Below are positions 16,872 through 24,002 of a stretch of DNA of 30,613 bases, piece after piece. Numbering within the stretch: the stretch's first letter is position 1; each line of letters begins with the position of its first letter. Below the pieces are notes generated by a model. That model saw only the letters and a program-made list of their open reading frames with translations. It did no database searches and was not told the DNA's origin. A program made the translations under genes and the position numbers. This DNA comes from Clostridia bacterium (GTDB lineage Bacteria > Bacillota_A > Clostridia > Christensenellales > Aristaeellaceae): NCBI GenBank assembly GCA_017938645.1, contig JAGBBE010000204.1, forward strand, positions 1-30,613. The letters run 5' to 3'.

Positions 16872-17573
16872 GTGAGCTATATTACCTTTGAAAATGTAAC
16901 CAAGGAATACCGCACCGGCGGCGAACGCGTGCTGGCGGCAAACAACGTCAGCTTCGAAATGGAAAAGGGCGAGCTGTGCGTGGTTCTGGGGCCAAGCGGC
17001 GCAGGAAAAACCACCATTTTGAACCTGCTTGGCGGCATGGATAAGGCTACCTCCGGCAAAATCACCGTGGGCGGCAAGGAAATCACCCGCATGCGCAGCC
17101 GGGAGCTGACGGAATACCGTCGGCTGGACGTGGGATTTGTGTTCCAGTTTTACAATCTGATGCCCAATCTGACGGCACTCGAAAATGTGGAGCTGGCAAG
17201 GCAGGTGTGTCCTAATGCACTCAATCCCTCCGAGGTAATGCGTCAGGTGGGTCTGGGCGATAGAATGAGCAACTTTCCGGCACAGCTTTCCGGCGGCGAG
17301 CAGCAGCGCGTGTCCATCGCCCGTGCGCTATGTAAAAATCCGGCGCTGCTTCTGTGCGACGAGCCTACAGGCGCGCTCGATTCCAAAACAGGCCTACAGG
17401 TGCTTGCACTCCTCAAGGACGTGAGCGAAAAATATCAGACCACGGTTGCCATCATCACACATAATGCGGCCATTGCGCCTCTGGCCAGACGCGTTATCCG
17501 CGTCAGAAACGGCCAGATCGAAAGCGTAACGATCAACGAGCATCCAGCGAGCGTGGATGAAATTGCATGGTAA
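16872..17573 (+). CDS. ABC transporter ATP-binding protein, LolD/MacB-like
   Basis: A 233-residue ATPase subunit that powers an ABC exporter of the MacB/LolD/FtsE-like type. It shows Walker [10 protein letters not shown] (about residues 40-48), the Q-loop in [20 protein letters not shown], the signature [15 protein letters not shown], Walker [17 protein letters not shown] with catalytic Glu, and the H-loop in [12 protein letters not shown]. The region between Q-loop and signature and the LDSKTG end are typical of this subfamily. The start is set at GTG 16872 (see the ribosome binding site entry); ATG 16833 would add 13 residues. An HlyD-like adaptor follows 14 bases later. No FtsX/MacB-type permease gene lies beside it, which is unusual because the ATPase cannot transport alone. 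Confidence 0.94.
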   Translation: MSYITFENVTKEYRTGGERVLAANNVSFEMEKGELCVVLGPSGAGKTTILNLLGGMDKATSGKITVGGKEITRMRSRELTEYRRLDVGFVFQFYNLMPNLTALENVELARQVCPNALNPSEVMRQVGLGDRMSNFPAQLSGGEQQRVSIARALCKNPALLLCDEPTGALDSKTGLQVLALLKDVSEKYQTTVAIITHNAAIAPLARRVIRVRNGQIESVTINEHPASVDEIAW

Positions 17574-17587
17574 GGAGAATGGATCGG

Positions 17588-18634
17588 ATGAAAAAATGGA
17601 TTGCACTTCTTCTGGCGCTTCTTTTGCCTGCTGCAGCCTGCGCCGAGGGAACGTTGGTTACGGCCAACGGCGTAGTGGAAAGCGCAAATGTATATGAAAT
17701 TACCGCGCCCTATTCCGGCGTGCTGATGCCTTTTGATTGGCAAAGCGGAGAGCGCGTTCTCAAGGGCTATCTGCTGTTTTCCATGGATACCATCAAGGTG
17801 TACGCGCCGGTGGATGGTACGGTCAGCGCCATTTTTGCCGAAAACGGCGATCTGGCGGACGATGTGATGAATCAGTATGGAATGCTTGCCAGCATGGAGA
17901 AGAAAAATGAATTCATCGCCCAGTGCTCTACCAGCGGCGCCTACAACGACGATGACAATAAAATCATTCACATGGGCGAAATCGTTTACATCGAGCAGAC
18001 CAGCGACACTGAAAATGTGGGAGAAGGCCGTGTGATCTCGGTGGACGGTGCAAACTATGCCGTTGAAATCACCGACGGTGATTTTGACGACGGCGATTCG
18101 GTCAAAATCTACCGCGATGAAAAGATGACCTCCAAAAGCTGCATCGGCTCGGGCAAGGCGCAGCGCAGCAGCTACGTGCCTGTGTACGGCGCTGGACGCA
18201 TACTACGCTGTGCGGTGGAAGAGGGCTATAAGGTAAAGAAGGGTCAGCTGCTGTTTGAAATGGCCAGTCAGGATGCTGATCCCAGACTGGAGGACGCAGA
18301 AATGAAAGCGCCTGCCGACGGTGCGCTGGAAATTGCCTGCATCTCCGGTCAGCAGACCTACAAGGGAATGGTGCTGGCACGCATCCACGATCTGACTGCG
18401 CTCAACGTGGTGATGCAGGTGGATGAGATGGATCTGGATCTGATTGCCGTCGGGGACAACCTGAGCGTCGAATTTGACCGCTATCCCGGCGAAAGCTTCT
18501 CCGGCATGGTCACGGAAATCTCCAGCATCGGTATTCCCAGACAGAACGCAGCCTATTACGCCGTGACGCTTGCCATCAGCGCGCGTCACGAACTGCTGCC
18601 CGGCATGAACGCCACGGTGCAGCTTTCCAAGTAA
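17588..18634 (+). CDS. HlyD/RND-type periplasmic-adaptor-like exported protein
   Basis: A 348-residue secreted or lipid-anchored protein resembling membrane-fusion adaptors of ABC exporters. An N-terminal signal peptide (KKWIALLLALLLPAAACAEG) could be cut by signal peptidase I after ACA; PAAAC is only a weak lipobox. Two biotinyl-lipoyl-like hairpins are visible, at VYAPVDGTVSAIF (about residues 75-87) and MKAPADGALEIA (about 238-249), followed by a beta-barrel domain (VVMQVDEMDLDLIAVGDNLS) and a C-terminal region ending PGMNATVQLSK, as in HlyD/MacA. The long coiled-coil arm of Gram-negative adaptors is absent, as expected in a Gram-positive cell. ATG 17588 follows AGGAG (17573-17577); ATG 17567 and 17579 are alternatives. 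It presumably works with the preceding ATPase and an unlinked permease. Confidence 0.83.
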   Translation: MKKWIALLLALLLPAAACAEGTLVTANGVVESANVYEITAPYSGVLMPFDWQSGERVLKGYLLFSMDTIKVYAPVDGTVSAIFAENGDLADDVMNQYGMLASMEKKNEFIAQCSTSGAYNDDDNKIIHMGEIVYIEQTSDTENVGEGRVISVDGANYAVEITDGDFDDGDSVKIYRDEKMTSKSCIGSGKAQRSSYVPVYGAGRILRCAVEEGYKVKKGQLLFEMASQDADPRLEDAEMKAPADGALEIACISGQQTYKGMVLARIHDLTALNVVMQVDEMDLDLIAVGDNLSVEFDRYPGESFSGMVTEISSIGIPRQNAAYYAVTLAISARHELLPGMNATVQLSK

Positions 18635-18641
18635 AAACATC

Positions 18642-18671
18642 AAGGCCGGACGAAAAATCGTCCGGCCTTTT
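18642..18671 (+). terminator. intrinsic terminator after the ABC/adaptor operon
   Basis: AAGGCCGGACG (18642-18652) pairs perfectly with CGTCCGGCCTT (18659-18669) around AAAAAT, followed by a short T-run. The 14 bases AAGTAAAAACATCA leading into the stem (18629-18642), which include the stop codon, are identical to those at 5656-5669 before the PHP-gene terminator. Confidence 0.9.
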
Positions 18672-18989
18672 GAAACGACGGCCATCGAAAGCAAGATGCT
18701 TCACGGCAGCGTCTGCGCTTGAGGAAAATCCGCATCAGGCTTCCATTCTTCACTCACACATCCCACATCCATCACCGACATGCGCCCCGCACGCGGCTGC
18801 GTCCTGCATCCTTCCAGAACGCGTTTTCAGCGGTTTTCGGCCGTTTGCCTGACCTTCGTTTCGTTAGCTATCATCTCCCGTCCGCTTGAAAATATTCTTC
18901 TTTTTTTGATCGCAGAAAGTTTTTTCAGGCAGGAATGGGCAAATTTGTACAGAAGTGATACTAACTAAGGTTTTTATGGGGAGGAAGCC
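18672..18989 (+). other. gene-free stretch upstream of the SNF2 helicase
   Basis: About 318 bases with no convincing gene. A 60-codon frame at 18670-18852 has no ribosome binding site and no recognisable product. The last 120 bases are AT-richer, as expected upstream of a gene, and include T-runs near 18897-18907 and 18920-18926. I cannot find a promoter with both boxes at proper spacing. GGGGAGGAAG at 18979-18987 is the ribosome binding site of the helicase. Confidence 0.6.
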
Positions 18990-21900
18990 ATGGCTCTGTT
19001 TGATGCCTTGCAAACCGGTACGGAAAGTTACCTGCTTGGGGAAAAGCTTTTTCGGCGCGGAAGCGTAAACGTGGCGCCCTCTCTGTCCAGAGAGGCGGCG
19101 CTGATGTACCATGTAGGCTCCCTGCCTGCGCAGACGGTGACGCTGTACGCCAACGGTACGTTCCAGTGCACCTGCGGAGCGACGGAGGAATACTGCGAGC
19201 ATGCCGCCGCCGCAATTCTGAAGTCACGCGAGGACGGAAGACTGCTCAAATTGCAGCAGGATACGGAAATGGCGCTGGGCGAAAGAATGCTTGCAGCGCT
19301 TGGCCGCGCCATGCCTGGCGGCGAAAACGTGCGTCTGGCCGCTTTGGTGCGCCTGTATGGCGACGGACGTGTCGGTCTTGGTCTGAGCGTGGGTCAGGAG
19401 AGGCTCTACGCGGTCAAGAACATCGCCGATCTGCTCACCTGCTATGCGCTGGGCGCGCCGCTGACCCTGTCGGATAAATTCACCTATCGTCCCACCGTGA
19501 TGCGCTTTTCCCGTGAGGATGAGCGTTTGCTCACGATGCTGATGAACCATATTCCGCTCAAGGCTGAAACCCTGCGGCAGTGGGAGGACGGCTCTGCGCC
19601 GGATGAAGAACGCGATCGAGGCCCGGCGACGGACGGACGTTTTGTAATGATGAGCGGCGCTCTTTTGCACAGTGCGCTGCGCTATTTTGAAACCCATGCC
19701 TTCGCGCTGATGATCGGCGATCAGAAGAGTTCGCAGGCCGGAATCCGCACGGTGGAGCTGCCGCTGTGCTTTGCCGTATCGCTGTCACCCACGGAACTGA
19801 CCGTGCGCGCCGAGGGTACGGAGAAACTCAGCCTCATCACGCCGGATGCGCGCTATGTGCTCTGGGAGGGCAGGATTACGCATCTGCACAGCGCGCAGGC
19901 GCGTGTTTGCAAGCTTTTGTGTACCGGAGGCGTGAGCTTCCGCTATCCTGCGCGCGAGGCGGAGGATACTTTGGCTACCCTTCTGCCTGCACTGTCCACC
20001 GTGGGAACGGTGGCACCCTCGCCGGAACTGGGTGCAAGGCTTGTAACCGCGCCCTTCAAACCTGCTGTTTACCTTGATCTGGTCGCCGGAAATGTGGAAG
20101 CCAGAGTGGAATTCCGCTATGGCGAGATCGTGCTGTATCCTTTCAACCTTTCTCCTGAAGAGCAGGAGGAAAAGACCGCCGCGCCTACGCTGGAGGACGG
20201 ACGATTGCTCCTGCGCGATGGACGCGCTGAAAGCGAGCTTCTGGATTTCTTCTCCGACGCGGGTTTTGTGGTGCGCGGAGGACGCATTGTGCTCAGGCGC
20301 TCACGCGATATTCTCGCCTTCTGCACGCAGGGCGTAGGCGAACTGGGCAAGCTGTGCGAAGTCTATGCCTCCACCGCCTTTGAAAAGGTCAAGCCGCGCC
20401 GGCTGGCTGCACGGGCTGCTTTCCACATGCGCGGAGGCAGGCTGGTGTTTACATTGCTGGAAGAAAACGAAGCCATGCCCGAAGTGCTGCCCATTTTGCA
20501 GGCAGTTGCCCAAAGACAGCAGTATGTGCGCCTCAAGACGGGCGAATTCCTCGATGTACGCGATCTGAGCGCCCTTGCGCCGGTGGTGCAGGAGCTTTTG
20601 GACGCCGCTGCACTGGATGATCCGGGTGCAGATCCCGAGGCGCGTGAGCTCAGCTTTGGAGCCTATCGAACCGCCTACATGGTGAGCATGCTGCGCATGG
20701 CAGGCGCGAAAACCGAGACCGATCAGGAAGTCGAGGCGGCAATGAACGCCCTGACCGACCGCGATCAGGCCATGCAGAAATATGTGCCGCAGAAACTCAA
20801 CCGCAAGCTCACGCCCTATCAGCAGCGCGGAAGCGGCTGGCTTCTGAGCCTGTACGAGGCGCGCATGGGCGGTATTCTGGCGGATGAAATGGGTCTGGGC
20901 AAAACGGTACAGATCATTGCAGCGCTTTCTGCCGCCAAACGACGTGATGGCACGCAGAAGAGCATCATCGTTACGCCGACCTCGCTGACCTATCACTGGC
21001 TGGCGGAGTTCAAGCGCTTTGACGACAGCCTGATCGTGCGCGTCATCACCGGTCCGCGCGAAGATCGCCGCCGCACAATCGAAACCATCAAACAGGAGGA
21101 CGACGTGGACGTCATCCTCACCAGCTATCCGCTTTTGCGCCGCGATATCGATTATCTCAGAGACATTCCGCTGCGCTTTGCTGTGCTCGACGAAGCCCAG
21201 AGCGTCAAAAATGCCCAGAGTCAGGGCGCAGTAGCCGCCAAGGAACTTGATGCGCAGGTGCGCATTGCGCTCACTGGTACGCCGATGGAGAACCATACCG
21301 GCGAACTGTGGAGCATTTTCGACTTCATTCTACCCGGATACCTTGGAACGCAGGCGTCGTTCCTGCGCCGCTACGGCGGAGGCGAGCATGCCGAGGAACT
21401 TCGCGAACGCATCCGTCCGTTCCTGATGCGCCGTCTCAAGGACGAGGTGCTTGCCGATCTGCCCAAGAAGCACGAAACCTGCCTCTATGCTGCCATGACG
21501 CCTGAACAGACCGTGGTATATGAAGGCCTGATGCAGACCCTGCGTCACCATGTCGGCCAGGCTCTGGCTGATGGCTCCCTGCCGCGCGCCAGAATGCAGG
21601 TGCTCAGCATTCTGCTCAAGCTCCGTCAGGTCTGCTGTCATCCCAAGCTCTTCCTTGACAACTACGAGGGCACCAGCGGCAAGCTTGAGCTCCTCGTGCA
21701 GACTGTACATACCGCCATTGCGTCCAAGCGCCGCATGCTGATCTTCTCTCAGTTTGTCGGTATGCTTCAGATGATTCGCAAACGCCTTGGACGCGAAGGC
21801 GTGCAGTGTCTCTACCTCGACGGCGAAACCAAACCCGAGCAGCGTCAGGAACTGTGCGACCGCTTCAACGGCGGCGAGGGCAAGGTGTTCCTGATCTCCC

Positions 21901-22187
21901 TCAAGGCAGGCGGCACCGGCCTCAATCTCACCGGCGCAGACCTCGTGATCCACTACGACCCGTGGTGGAATCCCGCCACCGAGGATCAGGCTACTGACCG
22001 CGCACACCGCATCGGCCAGACCCGCGACGTCGATGTCATCCGCATGATCGCGCAAGGAACCATCGAAGAGAAGGTCACCGATCTCTCCAAGCGCAAACGC
22101 GCTATCTTCGACCGCGTTGTTCTCGCCGGCGAAACCGAACTCAGCAGTCTCACTGAAGAGGATATCCGCGCACTGTTCTTTACGTGA
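18990..22187 (+). CDS. SWIM zinc finger SNF2-family ATPase/helicase
   Basis: A 1065-residue ATP-dependent DNA or nucleoprotein translocase of the SNF2/RapA superfamily. An N-terminal SWIM zinc finger (C-x-C-x6-C-x-H: Cys60, Cys62, Cys69, His71) is followed by a long bacterial SNF2-associated region. The helicase core starts near residue 610: LTPYQQRGSGWLLSLYEARM, Walker A in ILADEMGLGKTVQI (about 629-642), motif Ia IVTPTSLTYHW, motif II DEAQ (733-736), and motif III ALTGTPMEN. The C-terminal helicase lobe has IFSQFVGMLQMI, FLISLKAGGTGLNLTGAD and motif VI QATDRAHRIGQTRDVDV. Such proteins remodel DNA-bound complexes such as stalled RNA polymerase, but the client is unknown. It is monocistronic, and no methylase or nuclease partner lies beside it, so a defence role is not supported. 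Confidence 0.93.
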   Translation: MALFDALQTGTESYLLGEKLFRRGSVNVAPSLSREAALMYHVGSLPAQTVTLYANGTFQCTCGATEEYCEHAAAAILKSREDGRLLKLQQDTEMALGERMLAALGRAMPGGENVRLAALVRLYGDGRVGLGLSVGQERLYAVKNIADLLTCYALGAPLTLSDKFTYRPTVMRFSREDERLLTMLMNHIPLKAETLRQWEDGSAPDEERDRGPATDGRFVMMSGALLHSALRYFETHAFALMIGDQKSSQAGIRTVELPLCFAVSLSPTELTVRAEGTEKLSLITPDARYVLWEGRITHLHSAQARVCKLLCTGGVSFRYPAREAEDTLATLLPALSTVGTVAPSPELGARLVTAPFKPAVYLDLVAGNVEARVEFRYGEIVLYPFNLSPEEQEEKTAAPTLEDGRLLLRDGRAESELLDFFSDAGFVVRGGRIVLRRSRDILAFCTQGVGELGKLCEVYASTAFEKVKPRRLAARAAFHMRGGRLVFTLLEENEAMPEVLPILQAVAQRQQYVRLKTGEFLDVRDLSALAPVVQELLDAAALDDPGADPEARELSFGAYRTAYMVSMLRMAGAKTETDQEVEAAMNALTDRDQAMQKYVPQKLNRKLTPYQQRGSGWLLSLYEARMGGILADEMGLGKTVQIIAALSAAKRRDGTQKSIIVTPTSLTYHWLAEFKRFDDSLIVRVITGPREDRRRTIETIKQEDDVDVILTSYPLLRRDIDYLRDIPLRFAVLDEAQSVKNAQSQGAVAAKELDAQVRIALTGTPMENHTGELWSIFDFILPGYLGTQASFLRRYGGGEHAEELRERIRPFLMRRLKDEVLADLPKKHETCLYAAMTPEQTVVYEGLMQTLRHHVGQALADGSLPRARMQVLSILLKLRQVCCHPKLFLDNYEGTSGKLELLVQTVHTAIASKRRMLIFSQFVGMLQMIRKRLGREGVQCLYLDGETKPEQRQELCDRFNGGEGKVFLISLKAGGTGLNLTGADLVIHYDPWWNPATEDQATDRAHRIGQTRDVDVIRMIAQGTIEEKVTDLSKRKRAIFDRVVLAGETELSSLTEEDIRALFFT

Positions 22188-22194
22188 GGACTGG

Positions 22195-22257
22195 GGGAAC
22201 GTTGGGAGGCGCTGCCTCCCAAACCCACCGCCAAAGGGTTTCACCCTTTGGAATCCC
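22195..22257 (-). repeat. two-hairpin dispersed repeat, copy B (left arm of inverted pair)
   Basis: 63 bases matching the reverse complement of 22863-22925 at 62 of 63 positions. Read on the plus strand it contains GGGAGGC-GCT-GCCTCCC (22204-22220) and CCAAAGGGT with ACCCTTTGG (22231-22251, loop TTC). It begins 7 bases after the helicase stop codon and lies before the shared terminator at 22271-22310. Confidence 0.93.
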
Positions 22258-22270
22258 ATGCTTTGAATAA

Positions 22271-22312
22271 AAAACAGGCTGCATCCACTCCAAAGGATGC
22301 AGCCTGTTTTTT
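22271..22312. terminator. bidirectional intrinsic terminator between helicase and acetyltransferase
   Basis: AAAACAGGCTGCATCC (22271-22286) pairs perfectly with GGATGCAGCCTGTTTT (22295-22310) around an 8-base loop. T-runs follow on the plus strand, and A-runs precede the stem so that the minus transcript also ends in Ts. It serves convergent transcripts from the SNF2 gene and the GNAT gene; the GNAT stop codon abuts the stem. Confidence 0.93.
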
Positions 22313-22841
22313 AATCTGAAAGGATGATGGAATAGAGGCGTTCACGCGACTTTTCACCGGTTTTGGGATAGAAACGGCCTTCGTACTCGCTTTCCATACG
22401 GAAGAAAAGCTTTTCCATCACGCGGGAGGATGGAATGTTGCGCGCATCGCAGGTGGCTATAAGGCGTTGAAGTTTCAGAGTGCGGATGGCATATTCCTTA
22501 ACGGCGTTTGCAGCTTCGGTGGCATAGCCTTTGTTCCAGTAATCACGATGAATAATCCAGCCCATTTCGCCTTGCGTACCATCCGGATGAATCATCACGG
22601 AAACCGCACCGATAACCTTGTTTTCGAGGGTAACAGCAAAGTCGTATACCAAAGGCTTTTCCAGCTGCCACTGAACCTCAGCCTTTCGGAGATAGTCCTG
22701 CGTTTCTCCTACCGTTTCATTGGGCATGAAGGTCATATACTGCGTATTTTCTGTGCTGGATGCATAATCATGCACATCTTCCCAGTCTGAAAACATTACT
22801 GGCCTGAGCAGCAGCCTTTTTGTCTTCAGTTCAACATACAT
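22311..22841 (-). CDS. GNAT family N-acetyltransferase, RimJ/RimL type
   Basis: A 176-residue acetyl-CoA-dependent acetyltransferase. It opens MYVELKTKRLLLRPVMFSDW, the standard RimJ/RimL-like N terminus. It has GEMGWIIHRDYWNKGYATEA, whose NKGYAT part binds the acetyl-CoA pyrophosphate, then RLIATCDARNIPSSRVMEKL before a C-terminal strand with GEKSRERLYSI. Members acetylate protein N termini, aminoglycosides or small amines; the substrate here is unknown. AAGGAG lies about 7 bases upstream of the ATG. It points the same way as the operon ending at 22931, but a 63-bp structured repeat separates them and an inverted copy lies beyond its 3' end. No independent promoter is evident between the repeat and the start, so it may depend on read-through or on the repeat. 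Confidence 0.92.
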   Translation of the reverse strand: MYVELKTKRLLLRPVMFSDWEDVHDYASSTENTQYMTFMPNETVGETQDYLRKAEVQWQLEKPLVYDFAVTLENKVIGAVSVMIHPDGTQGEMGWIIHRDYWNKGYATEAANAVKEYAIRTLKLQRLIATCDARNIPSSRVMEKLFFRMESEYEGRFYPKTGEKSRERLYSIILSD

Positions 22842-22862
22842 TGTTTTTCTCCTTCAATGAAC

Positions 22863-22925
22863 GGGATTCCAAAGGGTGAAACCCTTTGGCGGTGGGTTTG
22901 GGAGGCAGAGCCTCCCAACGTTCCC
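22863..22925 (+). repeat. two-hairpin dispersed repeat, copy C (right arm of inverted pair)
   Basis: Inverted partner of 22195-22257 with a single mismatch. It begins GGGATT like copy A, then has CCAAAGGGT/ACCCTTTGG and GGGAGGC/GCCTCCC stems. It occupies nearly the whole gap between the DUF362-ferredoxin stop (22931) and the acetyltransferase start (22841). Confidence 0.93.
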
Positions 22926-22930
22926 TTCCG

Positions 22931-23998
22931 TCACTTCGCCTCAATCGCGTGTGCAGGACACATTTCCTGGCAGCAGAAGCAGGAGATGCAGGATTTGCGC
23001 TGGATGACGGCCTTGCGTTCAACAATTTCGATGAGGTGTTTGGGACAGGATTCGGCACATTTGCCGCAGCCGACGCACTTTGAGGTCAGGACATGCGGAT
23101 AGGCGCGTTTGCGTCCGCAGAAGCGGTGGAACAGACCGTTGATGGTGAATAGCTTTTCGCGGCCGTGAACGGAATCGGGCAGGACAAAGGGCGGATCGGC
23201 AGAGATGAGAGGATCGCCGACAAGAATGGTCGGATCGTCGAGCTTGCCGCGCTTGCGGGAGGCGCGTACGATCGGGGTCATCCGGGAAGTCAGCCCCATA
23301 AGTAGCGCAGCCTGTTCGTCCAGTGCATAAGGGTTGCGCGAACAGAGGGTCAGTCCCATGGGACGCACCGTTCCGCCGCCGGGCCCGTTGCCCTCCATGC
23401 AGTCGATGGCGTCAATCAGGGTGAGATCGGGCTGCACGGCATCGCACAGGTCGATGAGCATGTCGCAGAAACCGTCCAGCGTGGAGCGGCGCGCATGCCA
23501 TTCCGGCTTTTTGAGGCCGGGAATGCATCCGAACAGGTTTTTGACGCCTGCGCTCATCACGGTGAGGCCGTGGGTTTTGAGCTTGGCGCAGTTGATGATG
23601 TAGTCGGCTTCGAGAACCGGCGTGATCAGATCGAAGCCGCTTCGATGGCCGTAGCTGACATCCTCGTTGAGGAGCATCAGCGGACGGAGCTGATCCAGTC
23701 CGCAGGCGGTGTAGGTTCGCTTGAGCAGCGCGGGCGTGTAGACGCCTCCGGGACTGTCAGCAAGGGTGATGTGCTCGATGCCGTGCGCTTTCAGCCAGCG
23801 GCCTACAGCGGCCAGTACGGCAGGATGCGTGGTCACTGCCGTGGCAGGATCGCGCCCGGCCAGCAGATTGGGCTTGATCAGCACGCGCATACCGGGACGG
23901 AGATCCGCAGCGACGCCCAGCGCATCAAAGTGCGCAGCAATGGCACGGTCGAGAATCTCCGGCTGGTACGCAGCATTCTGAATGGAAACGATCGGCAT
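22931..23998 (-). CDS. DUF362 domain protein with two [4Fe-4S] clusters
   Basis: A 355-residue protein combining a DUF362 domain (about residues 1-290; start MPIVSIQNAAYQPEILDRAI, with LIKPNLLAGRDPATAVTTHP and LADSPGG) and a C-terminal ferredoxin module. The latter has two cluster motifs, CVGCGKCAESCP and CISCFCCQEMCP, giving eight cysteines for two [4Fe-4S] clusters. DUF362-ferredoxin proteins are common in anaerobes, but their reaction is not established; an electron-transfer or redox-enzyme role is likely. The second motif has an extra Cys (CISCFCC) beyond the canonical set. It starts four bases after the holA stop and is the last gene of a seven-gene operon. No intrinsic terminator follows; a structured repeat does. 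Confidence 0.9.
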   Translation of the reverse strand: MPIVSIQNAAYQPEILDRAIAAHFDALGVAADLRPGMRVLIKPNLLAGRDPATAVTTHPAVLAAVGRWLKAHGIEHITLADSPGGVYTPALLKRTYTACGLDQLRPLMLLNEDVSYGHRSGFDLITPVLEADYIINCAKLKTHGLTVMSAGVKNLFGCIPGLKKPEWHARRSTLDGFCDMLIDLCDAVQPDLTLIDAIDCMEGNGPGGGTVRPMGLTLCSRNPYALDEQAALLMGLTSRMTPIVRASRKRGKLDDPTILVGDPLISADPPFVLPDSVHGREKLFTINGLFHRFCGRKRAYPHVLTSKCVGCGKCAESCPKHLIEIVERKAVIQRKSCISCFCCQEMCPAHAIEAK

Positions 23999-24002
23999 AA
24001 TG

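Noticed and set aside
18670..18852. 60-codon frame downstream of the ABC/adaptor terminator
   Set aside because: Its start codon abuts the terminator's T-run, no ribosome binding site precedes it, and the composition (many His, Pro, Ser) does not look coding.
18880..18975. promoter for the SNF2 gene
   Set aside because: TTGAAA (18886), TTGTAC (18945) and GATACT (18957) each resemble a box, but no pair has acceptable spacing, so I do not annotate one.
18990..22187. defence island such as DISARM built around the SNF2 helicase
   Set aside because: The neighbours are an ABC/adaptor pair, an acetyltransferase and housekeeping genes. None of the expected methylase, phospholipase or nuclease partners is present.
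22195..22925. complete insertion sequence or transposon
   Set aside because: The inverted repeats look like IS ends, but the enclosed gene is an acetyltransferase, not a transposase. No target-site duplication is visible outside the arms, and each arm is itself a two-hairpin repeat also found singly at 99-158.
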